Assembly: GCA_034190875.2 (NCBI GenBank)
Contig: CM067356.1
Span: 24,793,531-24,857,530, forward strand
Length of the DNA: 64,000 bases
Direction of reading: 5' to 3'
Origin: Urechis unicinctus
Lineage: Eukaryota > Annelida > Polychaeta > Xenopneusta > Urechidae
Shown here: in pieces, positions 10,897 through 62,739 of the stretch
How the letters are laid out: every line of letters starts with the position of its first letter
How positions within the stretch are numbered: position 1 is the stretch's first letter
Translations under genes and position numbers: made by a program
The notes under the pieces: generated by a model
The model's database searches: none
What the model saw: only the letters and a program-made list of their open reading frames with translations
What the model was told of the DNA's origin: nothing

Positions 10897-11916
10897 TTCA
10901 CTGGCCTCATTCACAAACGAACTGTGGTTCTTGTACAAGGAATATTGGTTGTGGATATGAAAAACGGATCTACAAAACACCAAACCAAAGGGTGTTGATG
11001 CATTGGGCTGGATTATAAATATTCTGTTTACTGGTTGTGGGCCATAGACTTGGATGTGGATCATGGCAGATGAGTGTACTTACTTGAGAAGGGTTATTTA
11101 TATTACTGTAACTGCTTAATTGGCTGGGGTTCATGTGTTAATATTATATATCCAATCAACAATATGAATGATACCAGTAAATACAACATTGATGGTGTGG
11201 ATTTTCAAGAAATATGACTTAGGTGATGGGTCATTTACTACACATTGCAGAAATGAAACATTTGTTTAAGACCTGAGTTGCTTTAAGATTCTGCAGCAGT
11301 TGCTTTGTTACAGAGCCCTTGATGATTGGTCCATGTGTATTTGGAGATGGGTTTCTTATCTGTGATATTTCTACATACTCTCTCCCTGTCACACTTAAGC
11401 CTTTTGTGAGATTTTCCCCTGTTTTTCCCCAATTATTTTGTGACTTGTTTTCATGAGTTGGTTGTCAATTCATTCACCTTGATTGTTGTAATGTTGCTTG
11501 ATATTTAAATAGAAGTGTCTTGTAAGTGATGAGCTTGTTAATACATGCATTTAGAGAGAATATTTTTGTTCCCAGTCCTCAATTTATTTGATCAATTGCT
11601 TGAAACTCATGATCACCATTCTCTAATTTGTCATGCAATGCCTTATTCACACCATTTCAATCAGTCATAATGTTAATATTTTACTATCATAACGTTCAGC
11701 TCTGGCTGCTGATGTCTGAACGACTGCACGTAATCATGCAATTATTGGCCTGCATAGTGGAAGGTCGTGGAACCAAGGTCTCTTGTTGCTAATAGTAATC
11801 CAGTGAAGCTTTGTTCCTTCTGTTCTGCTAATTCAGGCCACACAAACCAATATTATGCTTTGGTTCAATTAGATATATTTTATTATGCATAATAAAATAG
11901 AAAACATTGTATACAG
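10897..11916 (+). other. SMIM14: SMIM14 3' UTR with poly(A) signal
   Basis: AT-rich non-coding sequence after the SMIM14 stop. The first clear AATAAA on this strand is at 11,891-11,896, giving a 3' UTR of about 1 kb. The exact cleavage site is inferred. Confidence 0.6.
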
Positions 11917-12039
11917 TTTACTTTGTTCTATTGATTGTGAATCATGAATAATGTTCATAAACAGAAAAAGTATATAATTGAATTAGGTGTGATGAGGATA
12001 CTACCTGTGATTACTTATCATAGGCCTCTATGTCTGCAG

Positions 12040-13185
12040 TAACGGAAAGACATAAGTTAGGTCTGGTACTGCGCTAACAGAGAGACAAAAGTAGTTAGTT
12101 CTGGTACTTCACTAACAGAGAGACAACAACAGTTAGGTCTGGTGCCGGGCTAACAAAGAGACAACAGTAGTTAGGTCTGGTGCCGGGCTAACAAAGAGAC
12201 AACAACAGTTAGGTCTGGTGCCGGGCCCGGGGTGGGGCACTTGGCCTTATTCTGGATAGGGGTGTGCCGCGGGACCTCAAAACCCGTACCCGTCGTACAA
12301 GGTCAAAATGGCCAAAAAGCATACCCCGTCGTACAAGGTATTATGCAAATGTATAACCCGTTGTACACATTGAACCTGAAAAACATACCCCGTCGTACAA
12401 GTATGAGGCCCAAAAACCCGTCGTACAAGTCGAGAGGCCCAAAAAACATATATGCTACACATATATGCTACCTCTATACACTTAAGTGCCCCCGGGTGCC
12501 GGGCTAACAAAGAGACGACAGTAGTTAGGTCTGGTACTGCGCTAACAGAGAGACAACAGTAGTTAGGTCTGGTGCCGGGCTAACTGAGAGACAACAGTAG
12601 TTAGGTCTGGTACTGCACTAACAGAGAGACAACAGTAATTAGGTCTGGTACTGCACTAACAGAGAGACAACAGTAGTTAGGTCTGGTGCCGGGCTTACTG
12701 AGAGACAACAGTAGTTAGGTCTGGTACTGCGCTAACAGAGAGACAACAGTAGTTAGGTCTGGTACTGCACTAACAGAGAGACAACAGTAGTTAGGTCTGG
12801 TGCCGGGCTTACTGAGAGACAACAGTAGTTAGGTCTGGTACTGCGCTAACAGAGAGACAACAGAAATTAGGTCTGGTACTGCACTATCAGAGAGACAACA
12901 GTAGTTAGGTCTGGTACTGCGCTAACAGAGAGACAACAGAAATTAGGTCTGGTACTGCACTATCAGAGAGACAACAGTAATTAGGTCTGGTACTGCACTA
13001 ACAGAGAGACAGCAGTAGTTAGGTCTGGTACTGCACTAACAGAAAGACAACAGTAGTTAGGTCTGGTGCCGGGCTTACTGAGAGACAACAGTAGTTAGGT
13101 CTGGTACTGCGCTAACAGAGAGACAACAGTAGTTATGTTTGGTGCCGGGCTAACTGAGAGACAACAGTAATTAGGTCTGCTCCAG
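12040..13185. repeat. 38-bp minisatellite interrupted by a MITE
   Basis: Roughly 22-23 units of GTAGTTAGGTCTGGTACTGC plus GCTAACAGAGAGACAACA. Two main unit types alternate, one with TACTGCG/ACTAACAGAG and one with TGCCGGGCTTACTGAG, suggesting higher-order duplication. A 271-bp MITE splits the array at 12,226-12,496. Confidence 0.93.
12226..12496. mobile_element. MITE copy 2 (about 271 bp), inverted, inside a minisatellite
   Basis: Inverted homologue of the 5,992-6,276 element, with the same GTACAAG/CGTCGTACAAG repeats, the block matching 'GGCCTTATTC..GGATAGGGGTGTGCCGCGGGACCTC' (long conserved stretch), and GGCACTT/AAGTGCC ends. Array sequence TGCCGGGC occurs on both sides (12,219-12,226 and 12,497-12,504), an 8-bp duplication with one base shared with the element end. 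The uninterrupted array reads GGTGCCGGGCTAAC, so the pre-insertion site can be read from neighbouring units. Confidence 0.87.
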
Positions 13186-13544
13186 GGCTACTACATGAGT
13201 TGATCCGATATCTATTGTTAACAATTACCTTTTATCTTCTCAGTTAGGGTATAGGTAATCTTGCAGGATAAAGGGACAAAAGGTGCTTGATGTAATGTTT
13301 ACAGCTGTCAGAGTTATGATAGATCTTATATCAATCGATTCATAATATGAGGCCAGTGATTTTGCTTGACTCATCATGGTTGTTTAATTGCTTACAACCA
13401 TAACGCCAACCGTCCTCGCCCTCCGTGTTGTGTGTGTGGGTTTCGAATAGCTCTTTCGAACTAAGTACGGGCAGTGCTGCATGCGCCAAGGTGATAAATA
13501 GAACCTGACGTTGGTCTTTTGGGCTAGTTTCGAACTATGATATT

Positions 13545-13665
13545 TAGCGACTAGGCTATATACGACAAGCAGTGAGTGAGGGTTGTCACTGCCAGGGAGC
13601 ATGTCGTCCTCAGAGAATGTTTTACAACCCCTTTCAGAGACGGCATCGTGCGACAAAATAGGTGA
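13545..13665 (-). mobile_element. 3' part of a SINE (inverted copy)
   Basis: Reverse complement matches the body of the SINE at 53.1-53.3 kb: CTCTGAAAGGGG, GAGGACGAC.TGCTCCCTGG, CAGTGAC.ACCCTCA, and CATAGCCTAGT-type blocks in the same order. The tRNA-like head is not visible here. Confidence 0.65.
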
Positions 13666-14123
13666 CTAAAAACAGCAACGCCACGAGTTTGCTGTGAAGC
13701 TGATAATCTGATTGTCATAACGTATATCACAATACGCCATGGATAATGCTGGGTGTTTCGTGGGCGTGGAAGCCTCGACCAATCAGGAAACCCTTCTTAA
13801 CTAATTTTATGTGGTGGTGCCACCTGTTGGTGTTGAAGCTCCCGCATATCGACGATCTAAACGCGTGTTCACTTCAACTTTCCGAATCAAGCTTCTTGTA
13901 GGCAGATCTGGGCTTTCTGATTAAACACTAAGTGTACATTAAATTCGCCAACGACTGTTTCCACTTGTTTGTATGACTTACCAAGATTGGCACGCATTTG
14001 CAACGTTTATATGAAATCGATTGTCATATACCACTACCAATACGACAAAATGTGTTCATTCTTCTTTTTATCCCCAAAAGTAAGTGGAATTGTAAAGAAG
14101 TAATGCTTGCCCTTAGATGTTCA

Positions 14124-14129
14124 TTTATT
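14124..14129 (-). promoter_or_regulatory. Poly(A) signal of the small secreted protein gene
   Basis: TTTATT on the plus strand, AATAAA on the minus strand, about 185 bp beyond the stop codon of the three-exon secreted-protein gene. Confidence 0.55.
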
Positions 14130-14311
14130 GTTAAGCTATAGTTTGGAATCAAAGCATTGAAGCCCTACTAAAACAACCACGTCAATGAGGCAATGATCAC
14201 GTTTCTGCTACACTACACAGCAAACATCCAATTTGCAAAATACGGAAGTACACTCCCTTCAACAAATCCTGACGTCTACACATCTCAATGCATGGAATCG
14301 ATTGGCAACAT

Positions 14312-14835
14312 CTAGAAAAACCACTCGAGCAAATAGAACCAGTAATAGGTCATGTGATAACCCTCTCGTGACTCCATGGTGAAACATCCGGGCAATGGCG
14401 ACGGCAATGGGGTGTTCTCGCCGCCAGAGGGCAGTGTGGGTGGTGGGTAACCTCTAGCGTCGAACATGATGGTGCAGGTTGGTGGTGAGGCATCCTCAAT
14501 CACGGACGAGTGGAATACGAGCTTGATGACCTGCTCAATGCATAAATGACCAAATTGTAATCTCTCTGTTTAGTTGAAAACGGGACTACCCGGTAATGAC
14601 CACCTGGTAGCGGTTAATAAAATGCATTTTAATCAGTTAAAAATGCATTAATGATCCACAAAGGAAAGCATTGGGCCCACTGCTCGATATGTGTATATAT
14701 ATATAGATATATATATATAGATATATAGAGATATATAGATATAGAGATATATATAGATATATATATATAGATATAGAGAGAGAGAGAGAGAGATATATAT
14801 ATATAGAGATATAGATAGATATATTTTTATATATT

Positions 14836-14866
<31 letters not shown>

Positions 14867-14871
14867 AGCGC

Positions 14872-14917
<46 letters not shown>

Positions 14918-14978
14918 ATATAGATATATATATATATATCTATATATATATATCTCTATCTCTATATATATATATATA

Positions 14979-15019
<41 letters not shown>

Positions 15020-16009
15020 CGCGCGTGTTAATAATTACCAATTACCTCTGACTGTAAGATATGCCCACTGGCACTTACCGTGTTATGCTTGTCTCCTGGA
15101 GACAGTGAGTACATCAATGCCCCGTGATCACAATCTCCCACACGGACCACCTCACTCTCGTTATATTTGGTATCAGGGGCAAGCGGAACTGTGGCAACTG
15201 TTGCCATACACCTAAAACAGTTAAGAGTGATGCACAGCAGACGTTGAAATAACATGTTTACAATATGTATACACACATGTAAACACCTATTTACACACAC
15301 ATTGTATTGTCCCCAAAGGGCTATATCTTGCTTTTCCGTCCATTGTTCCGTCCATTGAAGTCGCCTTTACCATAAGTATTAAACACTCGATGTTATCAAA
15401 GTACCGAAAAAAGGCTAACGATGCATTTTGTCGATGCAAGGGTCAATTTTTGGCTAGTTGCTTTATTCGTATAGGAAACACGAATCATCTATAATTCATT
15501 GAAATCGGTGCTTTGTAAACAACCTCCGAATTTTGTCCGCAAAACTATGCAAATGAGCATTCGACATTCCAGTATTTTGTAGTGCTATTGCCCAAACTAC
15601 GCTCGTAACAGCTTCATATTTCTAGTAGAGTCTACCACGTGTCATATTTGGTTTAAAATTCACGTACCGTTAAAAATACGATATCTGACTTAACATAGCA
15701 GGAAACACAGACTGGACTTGATTTTGCGGATATCATTGCCAAAAATAGTGGGGAATCGGTCATTTAATTTTTTTTCACATTAGCATTTTGATGATTTTTT
15801 ATGAAATGCTCCATTAAACCGCATACTTCTACCTCCAGTAGTTTAAACAATATGTGGGCCTACCCTGGTGGTTCGGCCCATGTGTCGTTGACGGAAACCA
15901 GGAGACGCAGACGTGGCCCTGGTGGAGCAACTTGTCCTGTCACTTGACTGATTGTAATGACGCAAAGAACAAACAGACGCACAAACGATCCTGACTTCAA
16001 AACCGACAT
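14312..16009 (-). CDS. Small secreted protein, unrecognised, three exons
   Basis: Exons on the minus strand are 16009-15864, 15211-15079 and 14530-14312, with GT-AG introns and matching phases (2, then 0), encoding 165 residues. The N-terminus '[18 protein letters not shown]' continues 'TISQVTGQ', a typical signal peptide with likely cleavage near residue 26. The mature part has four cysteines ('PPGCMA', 'VGDCDHG', 'PPTCTIM', 'LPGCFTM'), compatible with two disulfides, plus N-glycosylation sequons NDT and NES. The C-terminal third is proline/glycine-rich and ends in an aromatic stretch '[11 protein letters not shown]'. I do not recognise the family. It lies alone between repeats, and a (TA)n tract fills intron 2. 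A poly(A) signal follows at 14,129-14,124. Confidence 0.68.
14691..15019. repeat. (TA)n microsatellite with GA and GC interruptions
   Basis: AT dinucleotide tract with imperfect mirrored GATATA/TATC blocks, one (GA)n run, and GCGCG interruptions. It fills most of intron 2 of the secreted-protein gene and could extrude as a hairpin. Its length is likely unreliable in an assembly. Confidence 0.95.
15440..15815. repeat. Dispersed repeat R, copy 1
   Basis: Shares ordered blocks with segments at 27.2-27.5 kb (inverted), 33.4-33.75 kb and 50.35-50.75 kb: a GTCTACC.(T/C)GTGTCAT core, GGTTTAAAATTCACGT followed by a run like CCATCAAAAATA, and a distal AATCGGT.(A/G)A.TT block. No open frame. It lies in intron 1 of the secreted-protein gene. 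Confidence 0.6.
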
Positions 16010-16338
16010 CCTGGCTTAAATAATATTATTTCTCGTGAATAAAGCCGACGTGATTTCGCGACGGATAAATGAAGACACGTCTAGGAATACAGCAGATTCG
16101 ACAATAGATCGATACTTGATAAGCATTGTATTGATTTATATTTCGATAAGACAGTGCGTATCTGTTGTTGAATGAGTGCCTATCCATCGATCAATAAATG
16201 GTATCAAAATCGCTGCATTGTAAAGCCAAACTTGTCGCTGGTGTTGATCTCGGTACATGGAACATCGTAATCAATTGAACTTTTGTGCATCTGTGAATAA
16301 TAAGACATTGAACGGGTGAGCTCGTAGCTGTTTGGACC

Positions 16339-17912
16339 AATTCCTGCCTTCACATTCTCGGGTTTCCGCCGCGGCCGCTAGGAGGGCCACCGTCGCGCAC
16401 AGCGATTTTGACCGGAACTGGGGTCATGTTTCTCTGCCTGTCAGCTGTCGGCGCTTTGTTCGCGCTTTACCAGTTGCTGTTTTAAGTTCCTGCGTTGTTG
16501 CGCGCATTCTTGTTGCGTGTTGCTATAGCTCTAAAGGGCATCAAAGACGTCGCCGAAGGTGTCAAGCGTATTCTGAACTTCTCTTAAGTTCATCTGAACC
16601 AATCACGTCGCAATGAGCACATTTCAAACAGTTCTCTAACACAGAGATTATCATAGAATAGTGACCCAAAATGTTGCCAACTACATTCATCTCCAGTCGT
16701 CTGGAGAGCATTCTGCAAGGAAATCAGTATTCACCCGATATCTCTTCGAAGTTGGCGTGCGTGACTGTTGCTACAGCATATCATCACTGTCCCCTTCTTA
16801 TAGGAAAGTACCCCAGCTGAAAACTTTTCTCTAAGAAAGCGGAGTTTTAAGAACACTGAACTCGTAGAATTAGTGAGAAATGCCTGCAGCACCGTAAATA
16901 TTGTGGACTTGGTCGGGGAAGATGGGGCTGACATGTCAAATGCACCTGAGCTTACTGTCTTATTCATTTGATGACCAAGTGCAAATGGAGTCCTAGAAGG
17001 GTGGCATCATTTGAAAGCGAAAGTGGATATCAGCAGCTCCTCAACAGACACATACATGCAGTTGAATATAAATCCAAGAATCAATGTAGGTGTTATCTGA
17101 GGGGGAACTGTGTTAGGGAGCAGTCCCAGTCCGAGCAACCATACAATGTATGGCTTCTCCTCTCCCCATCTGGTATCATTGAGTCTGCTTGATGTGACTG
17201 CACAGGGCAATTCTTACTTTATATAATTAGCATATTTAACTTAAGAAAGTTGAATACAGATATGTCACACATCTTATTAATATGTATAAATACCTATGAA
17301 GACTTGCTTGTACAATATATACTTTGTGTTTTGTTTTATGTGGTGTTGTGGTTTGGTTGAAGAGAGGTAAAAAGTTTTTATTTATCTTCTCATCCTTCTT
17401 TTCAGAGCTGATGGTGGTTGCAAACATGTTGTGGCCGTGATGTTTGCAGTGGCTGAATGCCAATGCAAAGTCTCATCCAGCATTGCCGCCTGATGAAGAG
17501 ACATGTCGCACGTCTTGTCGCCTTGATAAGTTTGATGTCTGACAATTACAATTACACAGTCTATATAATTTTCACGTCAGAAATATAACTGACGGAAACT
17601 TTACTGTCCTCCGCGGGTGTTTTTTCGTTTTCTTGCGAACATCGGCCTTGTAGTCCACTACGGCGCAATTAAACATGGGCATGGTTGCTTCCGCGCAGTC
17701 CATGTAGTCTGTAGAACGATATTCTTAAACAATTACCCCTAACTAACACCAATATAAAACATAGAACACCGAATATTCACCACAGATTTAATTCCGCGTC
17801 GTCGTGTATTGCGTTTGCGTTTTGGAAAAACATGCCCCTCCTATCGGTTGAAAATCAGTATCGCTGCCTGGCGGCCGCGACGGAATCCCGAGATTGTGAA
17901 GGCAGGAATTAA
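16339..17912. mobile_element. 1.57-kb inverted-repeat-bounded module
   Basis: The left arm (16339-16383) and right arm (17868-17912) are near-identical inverted copies: ATTCCTGCCTTCACA.TCTC, then GGG.TTCCG.CGCGGCCGC.AGG. Weaker similarity continues about 60 bp inward. The enclosed DNA includes a broken SWIM zinc-finger gene. No target duplication was found, so excision or insertion as one unit is inferred. Confidence 0.5.
16968..17492 (+). pseudogene. SWIM zinc-finger domain remnant
   Basis: The first part (16968-17192) reads 'RHIHAVEYKSKNQ', 'EQPYNVWLLLSPSGIIESA' and then meets an in-frame TGA. Just beyond, the same frame gives 'CDCTGQ'. After an acceptor (TTTTCAG, AG at 17404-17405) a second segment reads 'ADGGCKHVVAVMFAVAE'. 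Together these form the CxC...CxH layout of a SWIM zinc finger, as in YqaJ-associated and transposase-linked proteins of invertebrates. The internal stop, and the missing donor between the halves, point to a decayed copy. No nuclease or transposase core is visible. Confidence 0.5.
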
Positions 17913-19088
<1,176 letters not shown>

Positions 19089-21684
19089 CATATCGGGTTT
19101 TTCCTAGAGGATATGCATCAGATGACGTACCGTCATCTGTTTCTTCCTTCCCGGCCTAACACAAACATGACACCATGTTCGTCTTGTGGCTTGGATGGTA
19201 ATGCCACCGGGAGTGGGATTTGATGTAATAAATAATGTTCGCATCTGCCGACAACTTAGGGTGAAATGAAAGTAAGACTCAATAGACCGTGCGTTGGATG
19301 GTTGGATTAGTGTTTGATCTTTGATCGCTAGTTTTGCCGAAAGGATTTCGGCAGTAACAACTAAGATTCTGGGCGCCTACATCTGAAAATACGATATTTA
19401 AATATCGCGTTTAAACTTATAAATGTGTCTCAATCTTCAAATTAGCCCTACATGACGTCTGCGGATATGAAACGAAACGTCAGCGTTTGGATAGCTTCAA
19501 ATGAGATATTTTGAGAACACAACCATCTTCCGACCGAGAATATTCGTGAAATCGAGGGTCACAGAGGGTGACAAGTTTCTCCGTGCAAATAAGAAGCGCT
19601 ATCCTTGTACCCTCTATCCCGGCCCGCACGCTTCATCGTTATGCATCGTGTTTAGACGAGAGGTGGTGGCAAGGAACGAGTGTTTAAATTAAATGATGTT
19701 TCTGCTGGTCCAGCAGGCGCCCAAGTCAATTCATTCAACGCGTTCATGTATATTTATATTATTATTATACATGTCAGTGTCTCTCGGGGAACGCGCTCGT
19801 TGAATGAATTGATTTTAGCTCAACAGACCAACAGTCGATCGAGTATGTCAAGCTTCACTTGGTTCAAAAGAGCTTATATATTTGGGTGCCTGTGGCTGGT
19901 CCTAAACGTTCTGACCCCAGTGTGCATTCCCCTGTTATGCGGGCGTACGGGATACGTTATGATCAGCTATAACCATTTCAACACAATGACGGCCAGCGCG
20001 TAAATCACAAAGGTCAAGGATTTCTCAGCTCGCCATTTTGAACAGTGGAAGCAAAGTAGGCGGAGCGAGCGTTTCGGATTAAAGCGTTATGGTCAAAGCC
20101 TAATGTATTGACGAAGGATTACAAGAGCAGAGACGGGACGGTTGGTGTGTTTTGCGTATTAAGCAAATTGAGTTTGCATCGCATTTTTGACCGGCGACAT
20201 AAACCCGCAGGCTGGGGTTGCGGAACGAGTCCGAGCCCCGGCCCGGCTATTTCTTTTCAATACACCGTTGTTCGTTGTTGTGACTCACTCCTTTTAGCGC
20301 TTCAACCACTTAGATAAAAGCACGCAAATCATTATTGTTTTAACATGCGATCGGGTACGAACCACATCAAACAACCAGTGATACCGGTAATGTGTTTAGC
20401 TGACAGACAAATCTGATTTGCCAGTGGAATGGATATAAATTAAAGGAATCTGAACCTGAACAGCAGTTCGAATGGGGCTCCCGCAAATGAAATTTGGGTA
20501 ATAACAATGCTCTGTGACTTAAAAGGGTACTGATGACAAACCTTGTCAAGTCATGAACTTGTCAAGTGTCTTCTGAAATTTCCAGCATCCGTCTGTCCTT
20601 ATGTAATCAATGATTTGTTTCATTTATGCTGAGACAAGGATGTAGATATTTCCATACACTGCTCATAATTCATGTCACAATTATTGCTTCTATTTCCCTC
20701 ATTGTCAATCATGCAGCCTTCATAGAGTATCTTATATAATGTTTCCTTTTATTTCTCTTTGGCTCAGTGCCACAAGGCTTGTAACTCAGCCTACACACAA
20801 TACTGCCTCCAGACCCTTTGTCGAATCTGGACTGGGTACAAACAGTTTGTTTAGTACATTATGATAGGCCAGTGATATTTGGGTTCTACTTACGACTTGA
20901 TGGCAATATATGATAAATTATGGTTAATATAGTTGGTATCAGTCTTAATGCTACAGTATTACACTGATGATAAGATAACTAGACTTTGTAGGCTTTGGGA
21001 CCAATGTAAACATTTGAGATGAACATGCCTCTGTCTCTTATGTAACAGTTGAATTCTCTACCTTGGTTCAGTATAGTTTAGCTTAATGTTTGACTTGTTG
21101 AGAAGGGTCTTATCTTCTTATTTTATAATGTCCATTGGGTTGGAGTGACTGACAGATTAAGTGTGTGGTCAGAACATTAGCTGGAAAAACAACTGTCACT
21201 AGGATATAAAATACCAGGAGCATTTTCTAAGAATGTGTGTGAGTCACACTCACGTCTCAGAGATCCTGTCATGTTTATATAGCTAATTTAATCACTTATA
21301 GCTGATTTCTAATTTGCTTGTTTATTTACCAGACTGCCATGCAAATAATACCTCCTTCTGCTATTGGTCAGTCCATTTGATCATATGGTGAAGTGTTCAT
21401 GAAATGTCTTGTGTAAGAAAGGCAGTTTGACATTCTGATTGTTATATATGTATAGTAGGAAAAGTTTTAAGTAAATTTTGATGTAGAATAAATTAATTTC
21501 TCATCAGAGAAGATTATTATCAAGTTGTGATATTCCTTTTATTTAGAGGAATAGAATCCATTTGTTGTATCACGAATGTGTGTTTTATTTGTCACATGCA
21601 TAACTGTATTGTGCACTTGCAGGCATTCATTGCAACTGTGGTGTAAATAAAAAAATGGAAATAAAAATGTGGGTGTGCTTTCAG
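19089..21684. other. Intergenic / 5' region of the myosin gene
   Basis: No coding exon recognised. It contains an inverted pair CAATTCATTCAACG/CGTTGAATGAATTG (about 19,727-19,811) and ends at the acceptor of myosin exon A (GTGTGCTTTCAG, AG at 21,683-21,684). One or more non-coding 5' exons and the promoter of the long isoform should lie here or farther upstream, but I could not place them. Confidence 0.4.
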
Positions 21685-61064
<39,380 letters not shown>

Positions 61065-62231
61065 GAAGTGGGGGGACATTTATTTGTTTTGCGCTTTATG
61101 CAGGCGCTGAATGAATGTGCTGTCGTTGTTATCGGTTGTTTAGTATTTAAGTAGTTTGACAGCTGCTTGAGCTTTAAGTTGATGCAATGAAAGTGCAGTA
61201 GGTATTGCTTGAGTTGAATGTAGTGAGTTGTTAGTGTATAATCTTAAACATTGCCAAAAGTTGTCACACCTGAACTATATAATAATCGACAACTTCTTTG
61301 AGGTCCACATAGAACAGAGAAGGGCACATACTGCGTCAATGTGGCAAACTTTGCATTGACATTTGTGGAAAATGCTTGCGTTTTATGTTTGCATACAGTG
61401 ACTGCTACTCCTGTAAACTTGTCAATTAAAACAGGATTATTGAAAACTCCCTTACATTGATTGCCACAATGCAATGAACCCATTGACCTCACATAGATAT
61501 TACAAACCTATGCCATCACAGCATTTACTGAATATGACGTATGAACATTAGCTGGCCAAACCAGGCAAATGTTGAATGTAAGAAAATCACCAAAATGGCC
61601 CATGTTTGTATTATGTATGTGTTGTAAATGACTTTTAGTGGACTAGTCATCAGATACTGGTCAGCCCAGCTGTTATGCTTGTCATGTGAATATCTACTAC
61701 ATTCTGATGGCAGTCAGCATATTTTACATATATTTGGTCATCCAGGTGACTGCAAGCATCTTTAAAATGAAATCAAAACCCATTCTTCTTGCCTTCATCT
61801 TCCTATTATATTGTTTTTTTTCTAAACAGCCACCGTTTAGTTTTTACACAACTGATTCTTGGGTCATTTGGTGCTATTATGTATGTGCATGGAAGAAAAA
61901 TGGGAGACATTGGATATGATGGATACAAAATGTAGAGTTTTTACACTGAAGGGATACACTGACTTGATGAGTTTCTTGTTGCTTCCATGTTTTGTCCTTT
62001 ACTGATGTTTATTGTTGTATTTGTGTGAGATTAGTAGTGTTGCTAAGCAACAGCCTCATTGTGTTGTTGCAATTGAGCAGCTTGGTGACAGAAATGAGCC
62101 TTCATTGTGTTGCTACTCATTGTGTTTATTTAATATCAACATGCTAAAATGATAACTTACTATTTAAAACCTGCTTTATATCTATGTGCATAATATATAA
62201 ATGTGAATGATTCTAACATTTGTAAGATGAA

Positions 62232-62237
62232 AATAAA
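62232..62237 (+). promoter_or_regulatory. MYO18A: MYO18A poly(A) signal
   Basis: AATAAA in an AT-rich stretch about 1.17 kb after the MYO18A stop codon. It is the first convincing signal on this strand. Confidence 0.65.
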
Positions 62238-62475
62238 TGTTAATTAAATCTGTTCAGTGTTAATGTTGTTTTACCTTCTTGGTGCTATAATTTGACATAG
62301 AATGCTTAATGCTATGTTTATCGGAATACTTATTTATGTACGTACCTACTGAAGGCAAGATAAAACAATATGAATCCTGTGGCTTTTCTGGGTAAGCCAG
62401 TTGAAATATCTTGATGGAGTAACATTAATTCTACACATGTAATCAACACTAACACACTAATGTTATAGTGATAAA

Positions 62476-62481
62476 TTTATT
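62476..62481 (-). promoter_or_regulatory. ZMAT5: ZMAT5 poly(A) signal
   Basis: TTTATT on the plus strand (AATAAA on the minus), about 260 bp beyond the ZMAT5 stop. The two convergent genes' signals are about 240 bp apart. Confidence 0.6.
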
Positions 62482-62739
62482 TTTACCGCTGGTCATTTTA
62501 TACACAGCCAGTTGTAGACACCCTTGTAATTGTAAAACCTCCCCCCTCAGACCCTTATTAGCCTTGGTTGAGCACCTTTGAGCATAACAGATCACCACAG
62601 ACTTGGCTGGTTCATGTCAGTTGCGTTCTCAATTGTCTGAAAGGGTATTCGTCACAACACTAAGCATTCAGTGAGTCTTCACTAAAACACCATAGGCAAG
62701 CGGAATATCAGTTATTATTCCACATAGCAGGGAGTTCGG

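Noticed and set aside
12040..13185. Regular short repeats considered as a CRISPR-like array
   Set aside because: Contiguous 38-bp minisatellite with no unique spacers, in a eukaryotic genome.
61686..61919. 77-codon frame with hydrophobic segments
   Set aside because: Lies in the AT-rich MYO18A 3' UTR with no independent support; hydrophobic codons follow from T-richness.
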